DNA of 64,000 nucleotides, from positions 2,542,001 through 2,606,000 of the forward strand of contig CP108521.1 in the NCBI GenBank assembly GCA_035999765.1, in the 5' to 3' direction. Origin of the DNA: Streptomyces sp. NBC_01231. GTDB taxonomy: Bacteria; Actinomycetota; Actinomycetes; Streptomycetales; Streptomycetaceae. Positions within the stretch are counted from its first letter, which is position 1. Each line of letters opens with the position of its first letter. The notes under the pieces were generated by a model. The model ran no database searches and had not been told where the DNA came from. It saw nothing but the letters and a program-made list of their open reading frames with translations. Of the stretch, positions 45,442 through 53,377 are shown in pieces. The position numbers and the translations under genes are program-made.

Positions 45442-46173
45442 TTATCCGAAAAGGTAGCCGAAGACAGCGTCCCCGACCCGCTGGTCGACGACGTCCGTGC
45501 CGTTCGCCTCTTCCCGGGCGAATTTCACGGCCTGCTGTACTTTCTCCACCCGGTCGAGGAGTTCATTGACCCGACGTGCGGGAAGCGCTCCCGAGAACTT
45601 CACGGTCGTCCAGTACCCGACCGGGATGTCCTCGTAGTAGACCTCGACCTGCGCCGGATGCTTCTCGGTCGCGTCCGCCTTCACATGGTTGCGGGGCACC
45701 TTCTTCGTCCGCAGCGTCCGCACCGGCTCGGTCTTCCACGCGTCCGTGGACGGGTCCTGCGTCCACGACTCCGACGCGTCGAGGACGGGCAGCTTCCGTA
45801 CGAAGGTGTGGAGATCGACGAGCTGCTTCTCGAGGAAGAGCAGATAGGACACGGGCACGTCGGCGAGCAGTACCCGCCCGTCCACCGTGACGTCCGCGCG
45901 TGCGGCGCAGTTGGACCAGTCCTTCGTGGCGGTCACGTCGAACAGCCGCGTCAGGGTGGTGGCGGTGTCCCGCAGCACGTCCTCCGCCTTCACCTGCACC
46001 CGCGTCGACTCGGGCGGCAACTGCTCGCCCTCCTCGTCCTTCGGCTGGTAGGTACGTGAGATTCCGGCCAGCAACGCCGGCTTCTGCAAGCCGTGATGAG
46101 CCGCCGTCAGGTCCTGATGCGCCTTGGACTTGATGCCCTTCTCGACTGCGATGATCTGATTGAGTTTCGCCAC
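45442..46173 (-). CDS. DUF7873-family protein beside the Y RNA
   Basis: A 243-residue soluble protein. The start (MAKLNQIIAVEKGIKSKAHQDLTAAHHGLQKP) is helical and charged; the middle has LLFLEKQLVDLHTFVRKLPVLD and SESWTQDPSTDAWKTEPVRTLRTKKVPRN; the end is a helix (LLDRVEKVQQAVKFAREEANGTDVVDQRVGDAVFGYLFG). I recognise it as a conserved Streptomyces family named DUF7873; no catalytic motif is visible. It lies 41 bp downstream of a nucleotidyltransferase and 199 bp before the Y RNA on the same strand, an arrangement suggesting a role with that RNA. ATG 46173 begins the protein without a strong Shine-Dalgarno. Confidence 0.85.
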   Translation of the reverse strand: MAKLNQIIAVEKGIKSKAHQDLTAAHHGLQKPALLAGISRTYQPKDEEGEQLPPESTRVQVKAEDVLRDTATTLTRLFDVTATKDWSNCAARADVTVDGRVLLADVPVSYLLFLEKQLVDLHTFVRKLPVLDASESWTQDPSTDAWKTEPVRTLRTKKVPRNHVKADATEKHPAQVEVYYEDIPVGYWTTVKFSGALPARRVNELLDRVEKVQQAVKFAREEANGTDVVDQRVGDAVFGYLFG

Positions 46174-46214
46174 GACGGAAACGGTAGCGGCTTCAACTCC
46201 GCTGTCTCAAAGCA

Positions 46215-47000
46215 TTATTTCTCGAAGAGACGCCGGGCTTTTTCCACACCTCTTGCCAACGCCCCCGCCAATTCACCGGGATCGGCGCTGTTGAGTTCCG
46301 CGATGACGCCGTCGACGCCCCGCAGCCCGGCCCGCTCCAGCAATCGCTTCTCGTTCGTCACCCACTCCCCGCGCGCGGCGAGCACACCGTGACCCGCCTG
46401 TGCGGCGGCCGTGGCGATCGCGCCGGCGACTTCCGTGAGTCGGCCCGCCGGGGCGTGGTTGGCCTCGGCGTACGCAAGGGTGGCGAGGGCGGTTCCGTGC
46501 CACCGCTCGGCGGCGGAGGTGCGAAGTTTCTCCGGGTAGGCGGCCGGGCGGGGAAGTTCGCCTCGCAGCACGCGATTGACGGCCAGCTCGGCGACGACCA
46601 AGTAGCTGGGAATCCCCGCCAGATGGAACAGCAGGGGCTCCACCCGGAAGCGTCCCTCCTCCGCTTCCGCCACCTCGTGCTCCACCACGTCGAGATCGCG
46701 GTAGTGCACGTCCACGCGCTGCCCGTCGATCGTCAGCCACGCTCCCCCGTTGAACACGCCCCCGCCCCAGCCGCCGACCTCGGAGACCTCGCCCTCCCAG
46801 CCGAAGGCGCGCAGGTCGGCGGGCTCGAAGGGGCCGCGGTAGTAGACGGCCAGATCCCAGTCGCTGTCGGGCTTGTGGGTGCCCTGGGCTCGGGAGCCGC
46901 CGAGGGCCACGGCCCGGACGGTCGGGAGGGCGGCCAGGCGGTCGGCTGTGGTGCCGAGGAAGGCGGGGTCGGGAAGGGTGGGGTCGGGGCGGGTCGGCAT
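46215..47000 (-). CDS. Pol-beta-fold nucleotidyltransferase (MNT-like)
   Basis: A 261-residue nucleotidyltransferase. The active site is complete: VRAVALGGSRAQGTHKPDSDWDLAVYY (GGSRxxG then DxD, residues about 30-55), with a third acidic residue in GQRVDVHYRDLDVVE. The C-terminal half is helical (LVVAELAVNRVLRGELPRP, KLRTSAAERWHGTALATLAYAEANHA), as in minimal nucleotidyltransferases with a helical substrate domain. It could add a nucleotide to an RNA, protein or small molecule. ATG 47000 (MPTRPDPTLPD) is chosen; the frame to 47135 lacks support. It leads the DUF7873-Y RNA group on the minus strand, so an RNA-modifying role is attractive but inferred. Confidence 0.86.
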   Translation of the reverse strand: MPTRPDPTLPDPAFLGTTADRLAALPTVRAVALGGSRAQGTHKPDSDWDLAVYYRGPFEPADLRAFGWEGEVSEVGGWGGGVFNGGAWLTIDGQRVDVHYRDLDVVEHEVAEAEEGRFRVEPLLFHLAGIPSYLVVAELAVNRVLRGELPRPAAYPEKLRTSAAERWHGTALATLAYAEANHAPAGRLTEVAGAIATAAAQAGHGVLAARGEWVTNEKRLLERAGLRGVDGVIAELNSADPGELAGALARGVEKARRLFEK

Positions 47001-47118
47001 GACGGAAGCGTAGGTAGGGCACCGTACGGCGGGTCGGGCCCCCGGGAAATTCGGATGCGGTTCCGGCCAGGGATCCGGATGATCGGCGGGTCGTCCACCG
47101 CCCGACTCAGGAGCCCAC

Positions 47119-47559
47119 GTGATCCAGCGCGTCACCGTCCCCGCCCTTTTCCCGCCACCGGTCTACTCCCACGCCTCCGTCGTCGAGGCCGGCACCAGGC
47201 TTGCGTTTCTCGCCGGGTCGGTACCGCTCGACGCCGACGGGAAGTTGGTCGGCGCGGGAGACCCGGTGCGGCAGGCCGAGCAGGTGATCGCGAATCTCCG
47301 TGAGCAACTGCGCGCTGTCGGGAGCGACCTGGACCATGTGGTGTCGACCGACGTGTACGTAGTGAGCGGTGAGCCGGCGACGCTCTCCGCCGTCTGGGAT
47401 GTGGTCGAGGCGTCCGCGCTCAGTACCGGGCCGCACTCGTCGACGCTGCTCGGCGTGGCCTGCCTCGGCTACACGGGGCAGTTGGTGGAGATCACGGCCA
47501 CGGCCGTGGTCCCGGAGGCCCAGCCCGCAAGCGGGTCCGAGGACCGTCGAAGCGGGTGA
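47119..47559 (+). CDS. RidA-family (YjgF/YER057c/UK114) protein
   Basis: A 146-residue chorismate-mutase-like fold protein that forms trimers. Members hydrolyse reactive enamine/imine intermediates. Segments: VVEAGTRLAFLAGSVPLDADGKLVGAGDPVRQAEQVIANLREQLRAVG, LDHVVSTDVYVVSG, and the end TLLGVACLGYTGQLVEITATAVVPE. The usual substrate Arg in the GRP(T/S)xR motif is replaced by TLLGVACLGY, so this is probably not a canonical imine deaminase but a divergent RidA subgroup. GTG 47119 has CAGGAG about 7 nt upstream. It is convergent with the racemase, with 36-bp repeats between them. Confidence 0.85.
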   Translation: MIQRVTVPALFPPPVYSHASVVEAGTRLAFLAGSVPLDADGKLVGAGDPVRQAEQVIANLREQLRAVGSDLDHVVSTDVYVVSGEPATLSAVWDVVEASALSTGPHSSTLLGVACLGYTGQLVEITATAVVPEAQPASGSEDRRSG

Positions 47560-47610
47560 CCGCGGAAGCCGCCGTCCCCGCGTCGATGCGTCACGTGACC
47601 GCCGCCTGCT

Positions 47611-47731
47611 CCCGACGTCACCTCAGCGGCGCCCGCCGTCCTGGGCACCGACGTAACCCCACCAGCACCCGCCATTCTGCGCCCCGACGTCACCCCAGCA
47701 GCGCCCGCCGTCCTGCACCCCGACGTCACCC
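47611..47731. repeat. 36-bp tandem minisatellite
   Basis: GACGT motifs at 47614, 47650, 47686 and 47722 mark three full 36-bp periods plus a partial fourth; units share GACGTCACCCCA and GCGCCCGCCGTCCTG with few differences. The last copy contains the stop codon of the minus-strand racemase gene (TGACGTCGG on its strand), so the array arose from that gene's 3' end. The spacing is constant and there is no variable spacer, so it is not CRISPR. Confidence 0.9.
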
Positions 47732-48484
47732 CACCGGCGGCGGCCCCCACACGCGCCCCTTCGGCACCGGCTTCGCATAGCTCCCCGCGCGGCTCGTCGT
47801 CAGGCCGAGCGTGACCAGGGACTCCGCGAGCTTCACCGCCGCAGCGACCCCGTCGACCACCGGAAGCCCCAGCTTCTCCCCCACCATCCGCTCCAGTCCG
47901 GTCATCCCGGCGCAGCCCAGCACCAGCACCTCCGCCCCGGCCCGGCACGCCTGCTCGGCCGCCGCCAGGAACGCCGCCTCCGTACGCGCCCGCTCCCCGC
48001 GCCCGTCACCCGCTTCCTCACCCCCTGCGTCACCGAGGTCGAGGACACTCAGCCCCGTGCCGACGACGGCGGCGCAGTTGCGCCCCACACCCGCCAGTTC
48101 CAGGCTGTCCTCGATCTGGCCGCACGACCGCTCCAGCGTGGTGACGACCCCGTACCGGCGTCCCAGCAGGCAGGCCAGATGGGCCGCGGCCTCGGTGATG
48201 TCGACCACCGGTACGTCCACGAGCTCCCGCACTCCCTCCCGTCCGTGCTCGCCGAAACCGGCCATGACCACCGCGTCGTACGGTGGGCCCTGGTAGGTGC
48301 GCAGCAGGTCGATGACCGCCGCGGCCGACAGATAGCTGTCGAGCCAGCCCTCCGCGGACTCGGGTCCCCAGGCGGGGGTCAGTCCGGTCACGATGGTGCC
48401 CGGGCCGGCCGCGGCCCGGGCACCTCGTACGATCTCCTCGGTCATCTCCTGCGTGGTGTTGCAGTTGGTGACGACGATCCGCAC
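47726..48484 (-). CDS. Asp/Glu/hydantoin racemase-family protein (first Cys replaced by Gly)
   Basis: A 252-residue protein. It begins VRIVVTNCNTTQEMTEEI and ends within the racemase fold. Cofactor-free racemases use two cysteines: the second is present in VLVLGCAGMTG (Cys191), but the first position reads MAGFGEHG with Gly76 where CFGDPG-like Cys is expected. That Gly/Cys pattern is the arrangement of arylmalonate decarboxylases rather than two-base racemases, so decarboxylation or a one-base reaction is possible. GTG 48484 starts 5 nt after the permease stop, with GGAGG inside the permease end, so they form an operon. The substrate is probably a purine-degradation or hydantoin-type compound, given the NCS1 permease. 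Confidence 0.85.
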   Translation of the reverse strand: MRIVVTNCNTTQEMTEEIVRGARAAAGPGTIVTGLTPAWGPESAEGWLDSYLSAAAVIDLLRTYQGPPYDAVVMAGFGEHGREGVRELVDVPVVDITEAAAHLACLLGRRYGVVTTLERSCGQIEDSLELAGVGRNCAAVVGTGLSVLDLGDAGGEEAGDGRGERARTEAAFLAAAEQACRAGAEVLVLGCAGMTGLERMVGEKLGLPVVDGVAAAVKLAESLVTLGLTTSRAGSYAKPVPKGRVWGPPPVG

Positions 48485-48489
48485 GTTTC

Positions 48490-49968
48490 TCAGACCTCCA
48501 CGGTCTTCTGGGACACGGCCACGGAGTCGGCCGCGCGGTCGGCGCGGCACAGCGCCACGTACAGTGCGGCGGCCAGCGCCGTGCCGATGAACCAGGAGTA
48601 CGGCGCGACGTCGCTGAAGGTCTTCACCAGCGCGAGCACCGCGGCGACCGCCGCCGAGGGCAGGAACGCCCACAGGGCCTTGGGGTTGACGCCCCTGGCG
48701 TAGTAGTAGCGGGATCCGGGCCGGCCGTCGAACAGTTCGTCGACGTCGATGCGGCCGCGCTTGACCCAGTAGTAGTCGACCATGATCACGCCGAACAGCG
48801 GGCCGAGGAAGGCGCCGAGGCCGCCGAGGAAGTAGTTGACGACGGTGGGGTTGGAGAAGAGGTTCCACGGGGTCACCAGCAGCGCCACGACCGTGCTGAT
48901 CATGCCGCCGACCTTGAAGGTGATCTTCTGCGGCCAGACATTGGCGAGGTCGTAGGCCGGGGAGACGAAGTTGGCGACGATGTTGACGCCCATGGTGGCG
49001 ATGGCGAAGGTCAGCGCACCCAGTACCAGCACCCACGTGTTGCCGATCTCGGCGACGAGGTAGGCGGGGTCGGTGATCTCCTTGCCGAACACCTCGTAGG
49101 CGCCGGCGGTGACGATGACCGACACGATCACGAAGGCCGTCGAGTTGACCGGCAGCCCCCAGAAGTTGCCGCGCCGGACCGTCTTGTAGTCGGGTGCGAA
49201 GCGGGAGAAGTCGCAGAAGTTGAGCATCAGGGTGCCGTAGGTGGCGAGGATCAGGCCCACCGCGCCGAACCACTGCCGCCACTGCTCGCCGACGGAGACA
49301 GGATGCGGGGTGCTGGTGAGCGAGATGGTCCAGCCTGCCTTGGCCAGGATCCACACGGCCAGCGCGATCATCACGACCCAGATGGCCGGTCCGCAGAAGT
49401 CCTGGAACTTCCGAATGGACTCCATGCCCTGGCTCATGATCGCCGCCTGGACCAGCCACAGCGTCACGAACGACACCCAGCCGAGCGCGTCGAGCCCGAG
49501 GAACGAGCTGTGCGTCCAGGACTCCAGGCCCGGCCAGGCCGCCAGCAGCATCACGTTGACGGCGATGGAGGCCAGGTAGGTCTGGATGCCGTACCACATG
49601 ATGGCGATGACGGCCCTGATCAGGGCGGGGATGTTGGCGCCCCAGACACCGAAGGCGATCCGGCTGACCACCGGGAACGGGACGCCGGTGCGCTGCCCGA
49701 TGCGGCCCATCATGTTCATCCCGGCGTAGATGATCACGAACCCGACGAGCAGGGACGTGAAGATCTGCCAGACGTTCATGCCCAGGAAGAGCAGGCCGGC
49801 TGCGAACGTGTAGTTGCCGAGGTTGTGGACGTCGGACATCCACATGGCGAAGAGGTCGAAGACCTTCCAGTTGCGCTTGCCCGCGGGGGCGAGGTCTTCG
49901 TTGGTGAGCCGCGGATCGGGGACGAACGCTGCTGTGCCGGTGGCTTCGGCAGAGTCGGCGAGGGACAC
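48490..49968 (-). CDS. NCS1-family permease (allantoin/uracil/hydantoin type)
   Basis: A 492-residue symporter with 12 predicted helices. It opens with DPRLTNEDLAPAGKRNWKVFDLFAMWMSDVHNLGNYTFAAGLLFLG, hallmark of the NCS1 nucleobase/allantoin/hydantoin transporters, and contains TGVPFPVVSRIAFGVWGANIPALIRAVIAIMWYGIQTYL, LNFCDFSRFAPDYKTVRRG and WNLFSNPTVVNYFLGGLGAFLGPLFGVIMVDYYWVKRG. Start: GTG 49968 has GGAGG 5 nt upstream; ATG 49980 is the alternative and would add four residues. It is divergent from a GntR regulator, with a perfect 16-bp operator between, and co-transcribed with the racemase-family gene. Confidence 0.93.
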   Translation of the reverse strand: MSLADSAEATGTAAFVPDPRLTNEDLAPAGKRNWKVFDLFAMWMSDVHNLGNYTFAAGLLFLGMNVWQIFTSLLVGFVIIYAGMNMMGRIGQRTGVPFPVVSRIAFGVWGANIPALIRAVIAIMWYGIQTYLASIAVNVMLLAAWPGLESWTHSSFLGLDALGWVSFVTLWLVQAAIMSQGMESIRKFQDFCGPAIWVVMIALAVWILAKAGWTISLTSTPHPVSVGEQWRQWFGAVGLILATYGTLMLNFCDFSRFAPDYKTVRRGNFWGLPVNSTAFVIVSVIVTAGAYEVFGKEITDPAYLVAEIGNTWVLVLGALTFAIATMGVNIVANFVSPAYDLANVWPQKITFKVGGMISTVVALLVTPWNLFSNPTVVNYFLGGLGAFLGPLFGVIMVDYYWVKRGRIDVDELFDGRPGSRYYYARGVNPKALWAFLPSAAVAAVLALVKTFSDVAPYSWFIGTALAAALYVALCRADRAADSVAVSQKTVEV

Positions 49969-50002
49969 GGGGGCCTCCATGAGCGAGTGGAGCCGGCGAC
50001 GC

Positions 50003-50018
50003 GTTTGGTATACCAAAC
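50003..50018. promoter_or_regulatory. GntR operator (16-bp palindrome)
   Basis: GTTTGGTATACCAAAC, a perfect palindrome containing TGGTATACCA, which fits the FadR-subfamily pattern TNGTNNNACNA. It lies 35 bp upstream of the permease start and 92 bp upstream of the divergent GntR gene, well placed to control both. Confidence 0.85.
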
Positions 50019-50109
50019 TGCCGACATGGTCCTCTCGTCAACCGTTCCGACCGATGTCGCTGTTGTTAACGCTCCGTAAAACACCCTCGGAGTCGGCGAA
50101 GATGGGCCC

Positions 50110-50778
50110 ATGAGCTCCATGACGAAGATCGAGCCCCTCGGCGCGGTACGCGAACGCGTCCTGGCCACGCTGCGCCAGGAGATCATCGCGGGCCGTCTCG
50201 GCCCCGGCGACCGGCTGGTCGAACGGGAGCTGGCCGAGCGCTTCGGGGTCTCGCGCGTCCCGGTCCGGGAGGCGATCCGCGCCCTGGTCGCCGAGGGCTT
50301 CGTCCACTTCGAGACCCCGCGCCGCACGGTCGTCCGCCGACTGACCCCGAACGACGTCAAGGAACTCTTCGAACTACGCGAGGCGCTGGAGGTCTACGCG
50401 GCCGGACTCGCCGCCGCCCACGCCACACCCGAGGACCTCGCCGAGGTCGAGGCACTCCTGGACCTGGCCGCCACCGCGACCGAGGCGGGCGACGCCGAGG
50501 CCATCACCGACATCAACAGCCGCCTGCACGACCGCATCCTGGCGATGGCGGGCAACAGCCTGCTGATCGAGGCCCTGGAACCGGTCGCCGGGCGCCTGCG
50601 CTGGATGACCCGACGCAACGAGGAGTGGCCCCAACTTCTCGTGGAACACCGCGAGTTGTACGAGGCGATCGCCTCAGGCGACCCGGAGCGGGCACGCGCC
50701 CACGCACTCACCCACGTTCAGACCAACTACCGCTCGACGGTACGGCAGTTGTTCGAGGACACCGGCGAACTTCCCTAG
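50110..50778 (+). CDS. GntR-family regulator, FadR/FCD subfamily
   Basis: A 222-residue repressor. Residues 10-75 are the winged helix (VRERVLATLRQEIIAGRLGPGDRLVERELAERFGVSRVPVREAIRAL). The FCD effector domain follows (ELFELREALEVYAAGLAA, AITDINSRLHDRILAMAGNSLL, EHRELYEAIASGDPERARAHALTHV), with the Asp/His/His residues that bind a metal and carboxylate effector. It probably represses the divergent permease-racemase operon and itself, responding to a carboxylate pathway intermediate. ATG 50110 is a natural start. Its stop codon lies in the first copy of a 27-bp triplication shared with the convergent peptidase. Confidence 0.93.
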   Translation: MSSMTKIEPLGAVRERVLATLRQEIIAGRLGPGDRLVERELAERFGVSRVPVREAIRALVAEGFVHFETPRRTVVRRLTPNDVKELFELREALEVYAAGLAAAHATPEDLAEVEALLDLAATATEAGDAEAITDINSRLHDRILAMAGNSLLIEALEPVAGRLRWMTRRNEEWPQLLVEHRELYEAIASGDPERARAHALTHVQTNYRSTVRQLFEDTGELP

Positions 50779-50850
50779 CGGGCCGCGTATTTGTCCCTTC
50801 CCTAGCGGGCAGCGTATTTGTCCCTTCCCTAGCGGGCAGCGTATTTGTCC
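50770..50850. repeat. 27-bp tandem triplication at convergent gene ends
   Basis: Three head-to-tail copies of a 27-bp unit (CTTCCCTAGCGGGCAGCG followed by TATTTGTCC; the first copy has one C). Each copy contains CTAG, so each carries a TAG stop on both strands. The first is the stop of the GntR gene and the third is the stop of the minus-strand peptidase. Confidence 0.95.
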
Positions 50851-51791
50851 GTCGCCGCCACGAGCGCCTCCGCCATGCTCGGCGCTCCCGCGTTGTGGCC
50901 CACGTCGTCCACGACGACCACCTCACTCCCCGGCCAGGCGTGATGGAGCCGCCAGACGGTGCCGAGCAGGTTGCCGAGATCGAGGCTCCCCTGGACGAGG
51001 GTGCCCGGGATTCCCTTGAGCAGCGGGGCGTCGCGCAGGACGACGCCCTCGTCGTTGCCGTCGCCCAGGAAGTGGTCGTTGCCGAAGTAATGGGTGACCG
51101 TCCGGGCGAAGGCCATCCGGAACACCGGGTCCTCGTACCGCGGGACCGAACGCGGCGGTGCGGGCGCGATCGCCGTCTCCCAGTCGGTCCACGCCCGCGC
51201 GGCCCGCTCCCGCACCGCGGCATCCGGCGACTCGATCAGCCGGTTGTACGCCGCCGCGAGATTCCCGTCCCGCTCACCGGCGGGCAGCTCGGCGACGAAC
51301 CGCTCGAACGGCTCCGGAAAGATCTTCCCGAGCCCCTGGGTCAGCAGGGCCACTTCGGCGTTCGCCGCGGTCGCGATCCCCGTCAACACCAGCTCGGACA
51401 CCGCCCCCGGATGCGTCTGGGCGTACCTCAGCCCCAGCACCGACCCCCACGACACGCCCCACACCAGCCACCGGTCGATCCCGAGGTGGCGGCGCAGCAG
51501 TTCCAGGTCGGCGATGAGGTGTGGGGTCGTGTTGACGCTCATGTCGGTCTCGTACACGCCGGCGTGCGGCGTCGAACGCCCGCAGCCGCGCTGGTCGAGC
51601 AGCACGATCCGGTACACGGCGGGGTCGAACAGCCGCCGGAAGTACGGCGTACAGCCCGAGCCCGGCCCGCCGTGCAGCACCAGCGCGGGCTTGCCGCGCG
51701 GGTTCCCGCAGGTCTCCCAGTAGACGCGGTTGCCGTCGCCGACGTCGAGCATGCCGTGGTCGTGAGGTTCGATCTCCGGGTAGAGGGCCAT
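50829..51791 (-). CDS. pip: Proline iminopeptidase
   Basis: A 320-residue alpha/beta hydrolase that removes N-terminal proline from peptides. It has the oxyanion motif LVLHGGPGSGCTPYFRRLFDP, LLDQRGCGRSTPHAG, the nucleophile GVSWGSVLG (Ser114), the acid in VQGSLDLGNLLGTVW and the catalytic His near the end (VVDDVGHNAGAPSM). Length and motifs match prolyl aminopeptidase family S33. The start ATG 51791 (MALYPEIEPHDHGMLDVGDG) is standard. The last residues (ATDKYAAR) and the stop fall in a 27-bp triplication. Confidence 0.93.
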   Translation of the reverse strand: MALYPEIEPHDHGMLDVGDGNRVYWETCGNPRGKPALVLHGGPGSGCTPYFRRLFDPAVYRIVLLDQRGCGRSTPHAGVYETDMSVNTTPHLIADLELLRRHLGIDRWLVWGVSWGSVLGLRYAQTHPGAVSELVLTGIATAANAEVALLTQGLGKIFPEPFERFVAELPAGERDGNLAAAYNRLIESPDAAVRERAARAWTDWETAIAPAPPRSVPRYEDPVFRMAFARTVTHYFGNDHFLGDGNDEGVVLRDAPLLKGIPGTLVQGSLDLGNLLGTVWRLHHAWPGSEVVVVDDVGHNAGAPSMAEALVAATDKYAAR

Positions 51792-51866
51792 CCGGGGACC
51801 CTAACCGTCGTACGTGTCCTCGTCGCCGCATTTTCAGCGCCGCAGGTGGGGTCACGTCGCGGCGCG

Positions 51867-52682
51867 TCAGGTCGGCTCGCCTCGGGCCGAGCCGGTGAGT
51901 CCGGCCGCCTCGGCCGCCGTCCTCAGTACCTCCCGCAGCATCGCGGGCGTGAGGCGGCCGGTGAAGGTGTTGCGCTGGCTGACGTGGAAGCAGCCGAAGA
52001 GCTCCAGGCCGTCGAGCGGAACGTGCGTGCCGTGGCCGAAGGCGGGGCGCGGCCGGGGCACCGTCCAGCCCGCCTCGGCGAACGCCGGCAGCGCGGCCTG
52101 CCAGCCGAAGGCACCCAGGACCACCACGGCTCGCAGGGTCGGCCGCAGCAGGTTCAGCTCCTGGACGAGCCAGGGCCGACAGGTGTCCCGCTCCTCGGGG
52201 GTGGGCTTGTTGGCGGGTGGGGCGCAGTGCACCGGCGAGGTGACCCGCACCCCGTGCAGCTCCAGACCGTCGTCGGCGGAGACCGAGGTGGGCTGCGAGG
52301 CGAGCCCCACGTCGTACAGCGCCTCGTACAGCACGTCTCCGGAGCGATCGCCGGTGAACATCCGGCCGGTGCGGTTGCCGCCGTGCGCGGCCGGAGCGAG
52401 GCCGACGATCAGCAGCCGGGCGTCCGGCGGACCGAAGCCCGGTACCGGCCGGCCCCAGTACGTCCAGTCGGCGAAGGCCGCGCGCTTGACGCGGGCCACC
52501 TCCTCCCGCCAGGCGACCAGTCGAGAACAGGCCCGACACCCGGCGACCCGCTCGTCCAGCCCTGTGAGCCCGGCAGGCTGGACAGGTCCACCGGAGCCGA
52601 CGGCCTCGACGGGTCCACCGGGTCCACCGGGTCCGACGGCTCCGACGGGTCCGTCCGGTTCGGAACGGCCGCTGGTGTCCAT
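51867..52682 (-). CDS. Fe-S uracil-DNA glycosylase, family 5 (UdgB-like)
   Basis: A 271-residue glycosylase that removes uracil and related deaminated bases from DNA. The [4Fe-4S] cysteines are CRACSRL (near residue 50), CAPPANKP and FGCFHVSQRN regions. Family 5 motifs are LLIVGLAPAAHGGNRTGRMFTGD (motif 1, with AA in place of the usual catalytic residue, as in UdgB) and CFHVSQRNTFTGRLT (motif 2). The first 40 residues are a Gly/Pro-rich disordered leader (GPVGAVGPGGPGGPVEAVG) encoded by short repeats. ATG 52682 is preferred over the GTG pair just upstream. It adds a base-excision function to the window's repair genes. Confidence 0.92.
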   Translation of the reverse strand: MDTSGRSEPDGPVGAVGPGGPGGPVEAVGSGGPVQPAGLTGLDERVAGCRACSRLVAWREEVARVKRAAFADWTYWGRPVPGFGPPDARLLIVGLAPAAHGGNRTGRMFTGDRSGDVLYEALYDVGLASQPTSVSADDGLELHGVRVTSPVHCAPPANKPTPEERDTCRPWLVQELNLLRPTLRAVVVLGAFGWQAALPAFAEAGWTVPRPRPAFGHGTHVPLDGLELFGCFHVSQRNTFTGRLTPAMLREVLRTAAEAAGLTGSARGEPT

Positions 52683-52777
52683 ACCCACCACCGTACGAAA
52701 GCCCTGGCCTCCACCCCGATCCGGTCCACCGGGAAAACCCTCCTGGCCCCGCGGCCCGGGGTACTAAGGTCGCAAGC

Positions 52778-53377
52778 ATGGCTGTGGAGCACGCGGACGA
52801 CGACAGGACGAGCGGGACGACCGGCCCGGACCCGAACCGCAGGACCGGCGATGCCGCGGGCGCGACGGGTGCCGACGGGAACAGCCCGGAGTCCGCCCCT
52901 GCCCCCACCCCGGGTGCCGGCCCGCAGGAGGGGGACGCCAAGATCGCCTCCGCCGTGGCCGCGGCGGAGGCGGCCGGTCCGAAGACCGGTGAGACCGTGC
53001 GTCTCGACAGCTGGATCTGGGCGGTCCGGCTGGTCAAGACCCGTTCCATGGGAGCCACCGCCTGCCGGGGCGGCCATGTCCGGGTGAACGGCGAGCGGGT
53101 GAAGCCCGCCTACTCCGTGCGCGTGGGCGACGAGGTGCGGCTCCGCGGAGAGGGCCGGGAGCGGATCGTCGTCGTCAAGCGGTTGATCCGCAGGCGGGTC
53201 GGCGCCCTGGTGGCCGCACAGTGCTACGTCGACAACAGCCCGCCGCCCCCGCCCCGCGAAGCCATCGCCCCGGCCGGTATCCGTGACCGAGGCGCGGGCC
53301 GCCCGACCAAGCGCGACCGCCGCGAGCTGGAACGCCTGCGAGGATTGCTCGGCGGCGACCACCCCGAGGATCGCTGA
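52778..53377 (+). CDS. S4-domain RNA-binding protein (HslR/Hsp15-like)
   Basis: A 199-residue protein. Residues 70-140 are an S4 RNA-binding fold (VRLDSWIWAVRLVKTRSMGATACRGGHVRVNGERVKPAYSVRVGDEVRL). Relatives such as Hsp15 bind stalled 50S subunits with nascent chains. The first 70 residues are acidic and disordered, with Gly/Ala/Pro repeats; the last 50 are basic (PPPPPREAIAP, GRPTKRDRRELERLRGLLGG). TAAGGT 7 nt before ATG 52778 could be a -10 for a leaderless mRNA. It is divergent from the UDG. Confidence 0.9.
   Translation: MAVEHADDDRTSGTTGPDPNRRTGDAAGATGADGNSPESAPAPTPGAGPQEGDAKIASAVAAAEAAGPKTGETVRLDSWIWAVRLVKTRSMGATACRGGHVRVNGERVKPAYSVRVGDEVRLRGEGRERIVVVKRLIRRRVGALVAAQCYVDNSPPPPPREAIAPAGIRDRGAGRPTKRDRRELERLRGLLGGDHPEDR

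Noticed and set aside
47611..47731. A CRISPR-like array
   Set aside because: The repeats are contiguous and 36 bp apart with no unique spacers, and no cas genes exist in the window.
52613..52682. Collagen-like Gly-Pro repeats in the uracil-DNA glycosylase as a functional domain
   Set aside because: The run is short, disordered and encoded by simple repeats; it is more likely slippage-derived leader sequence.
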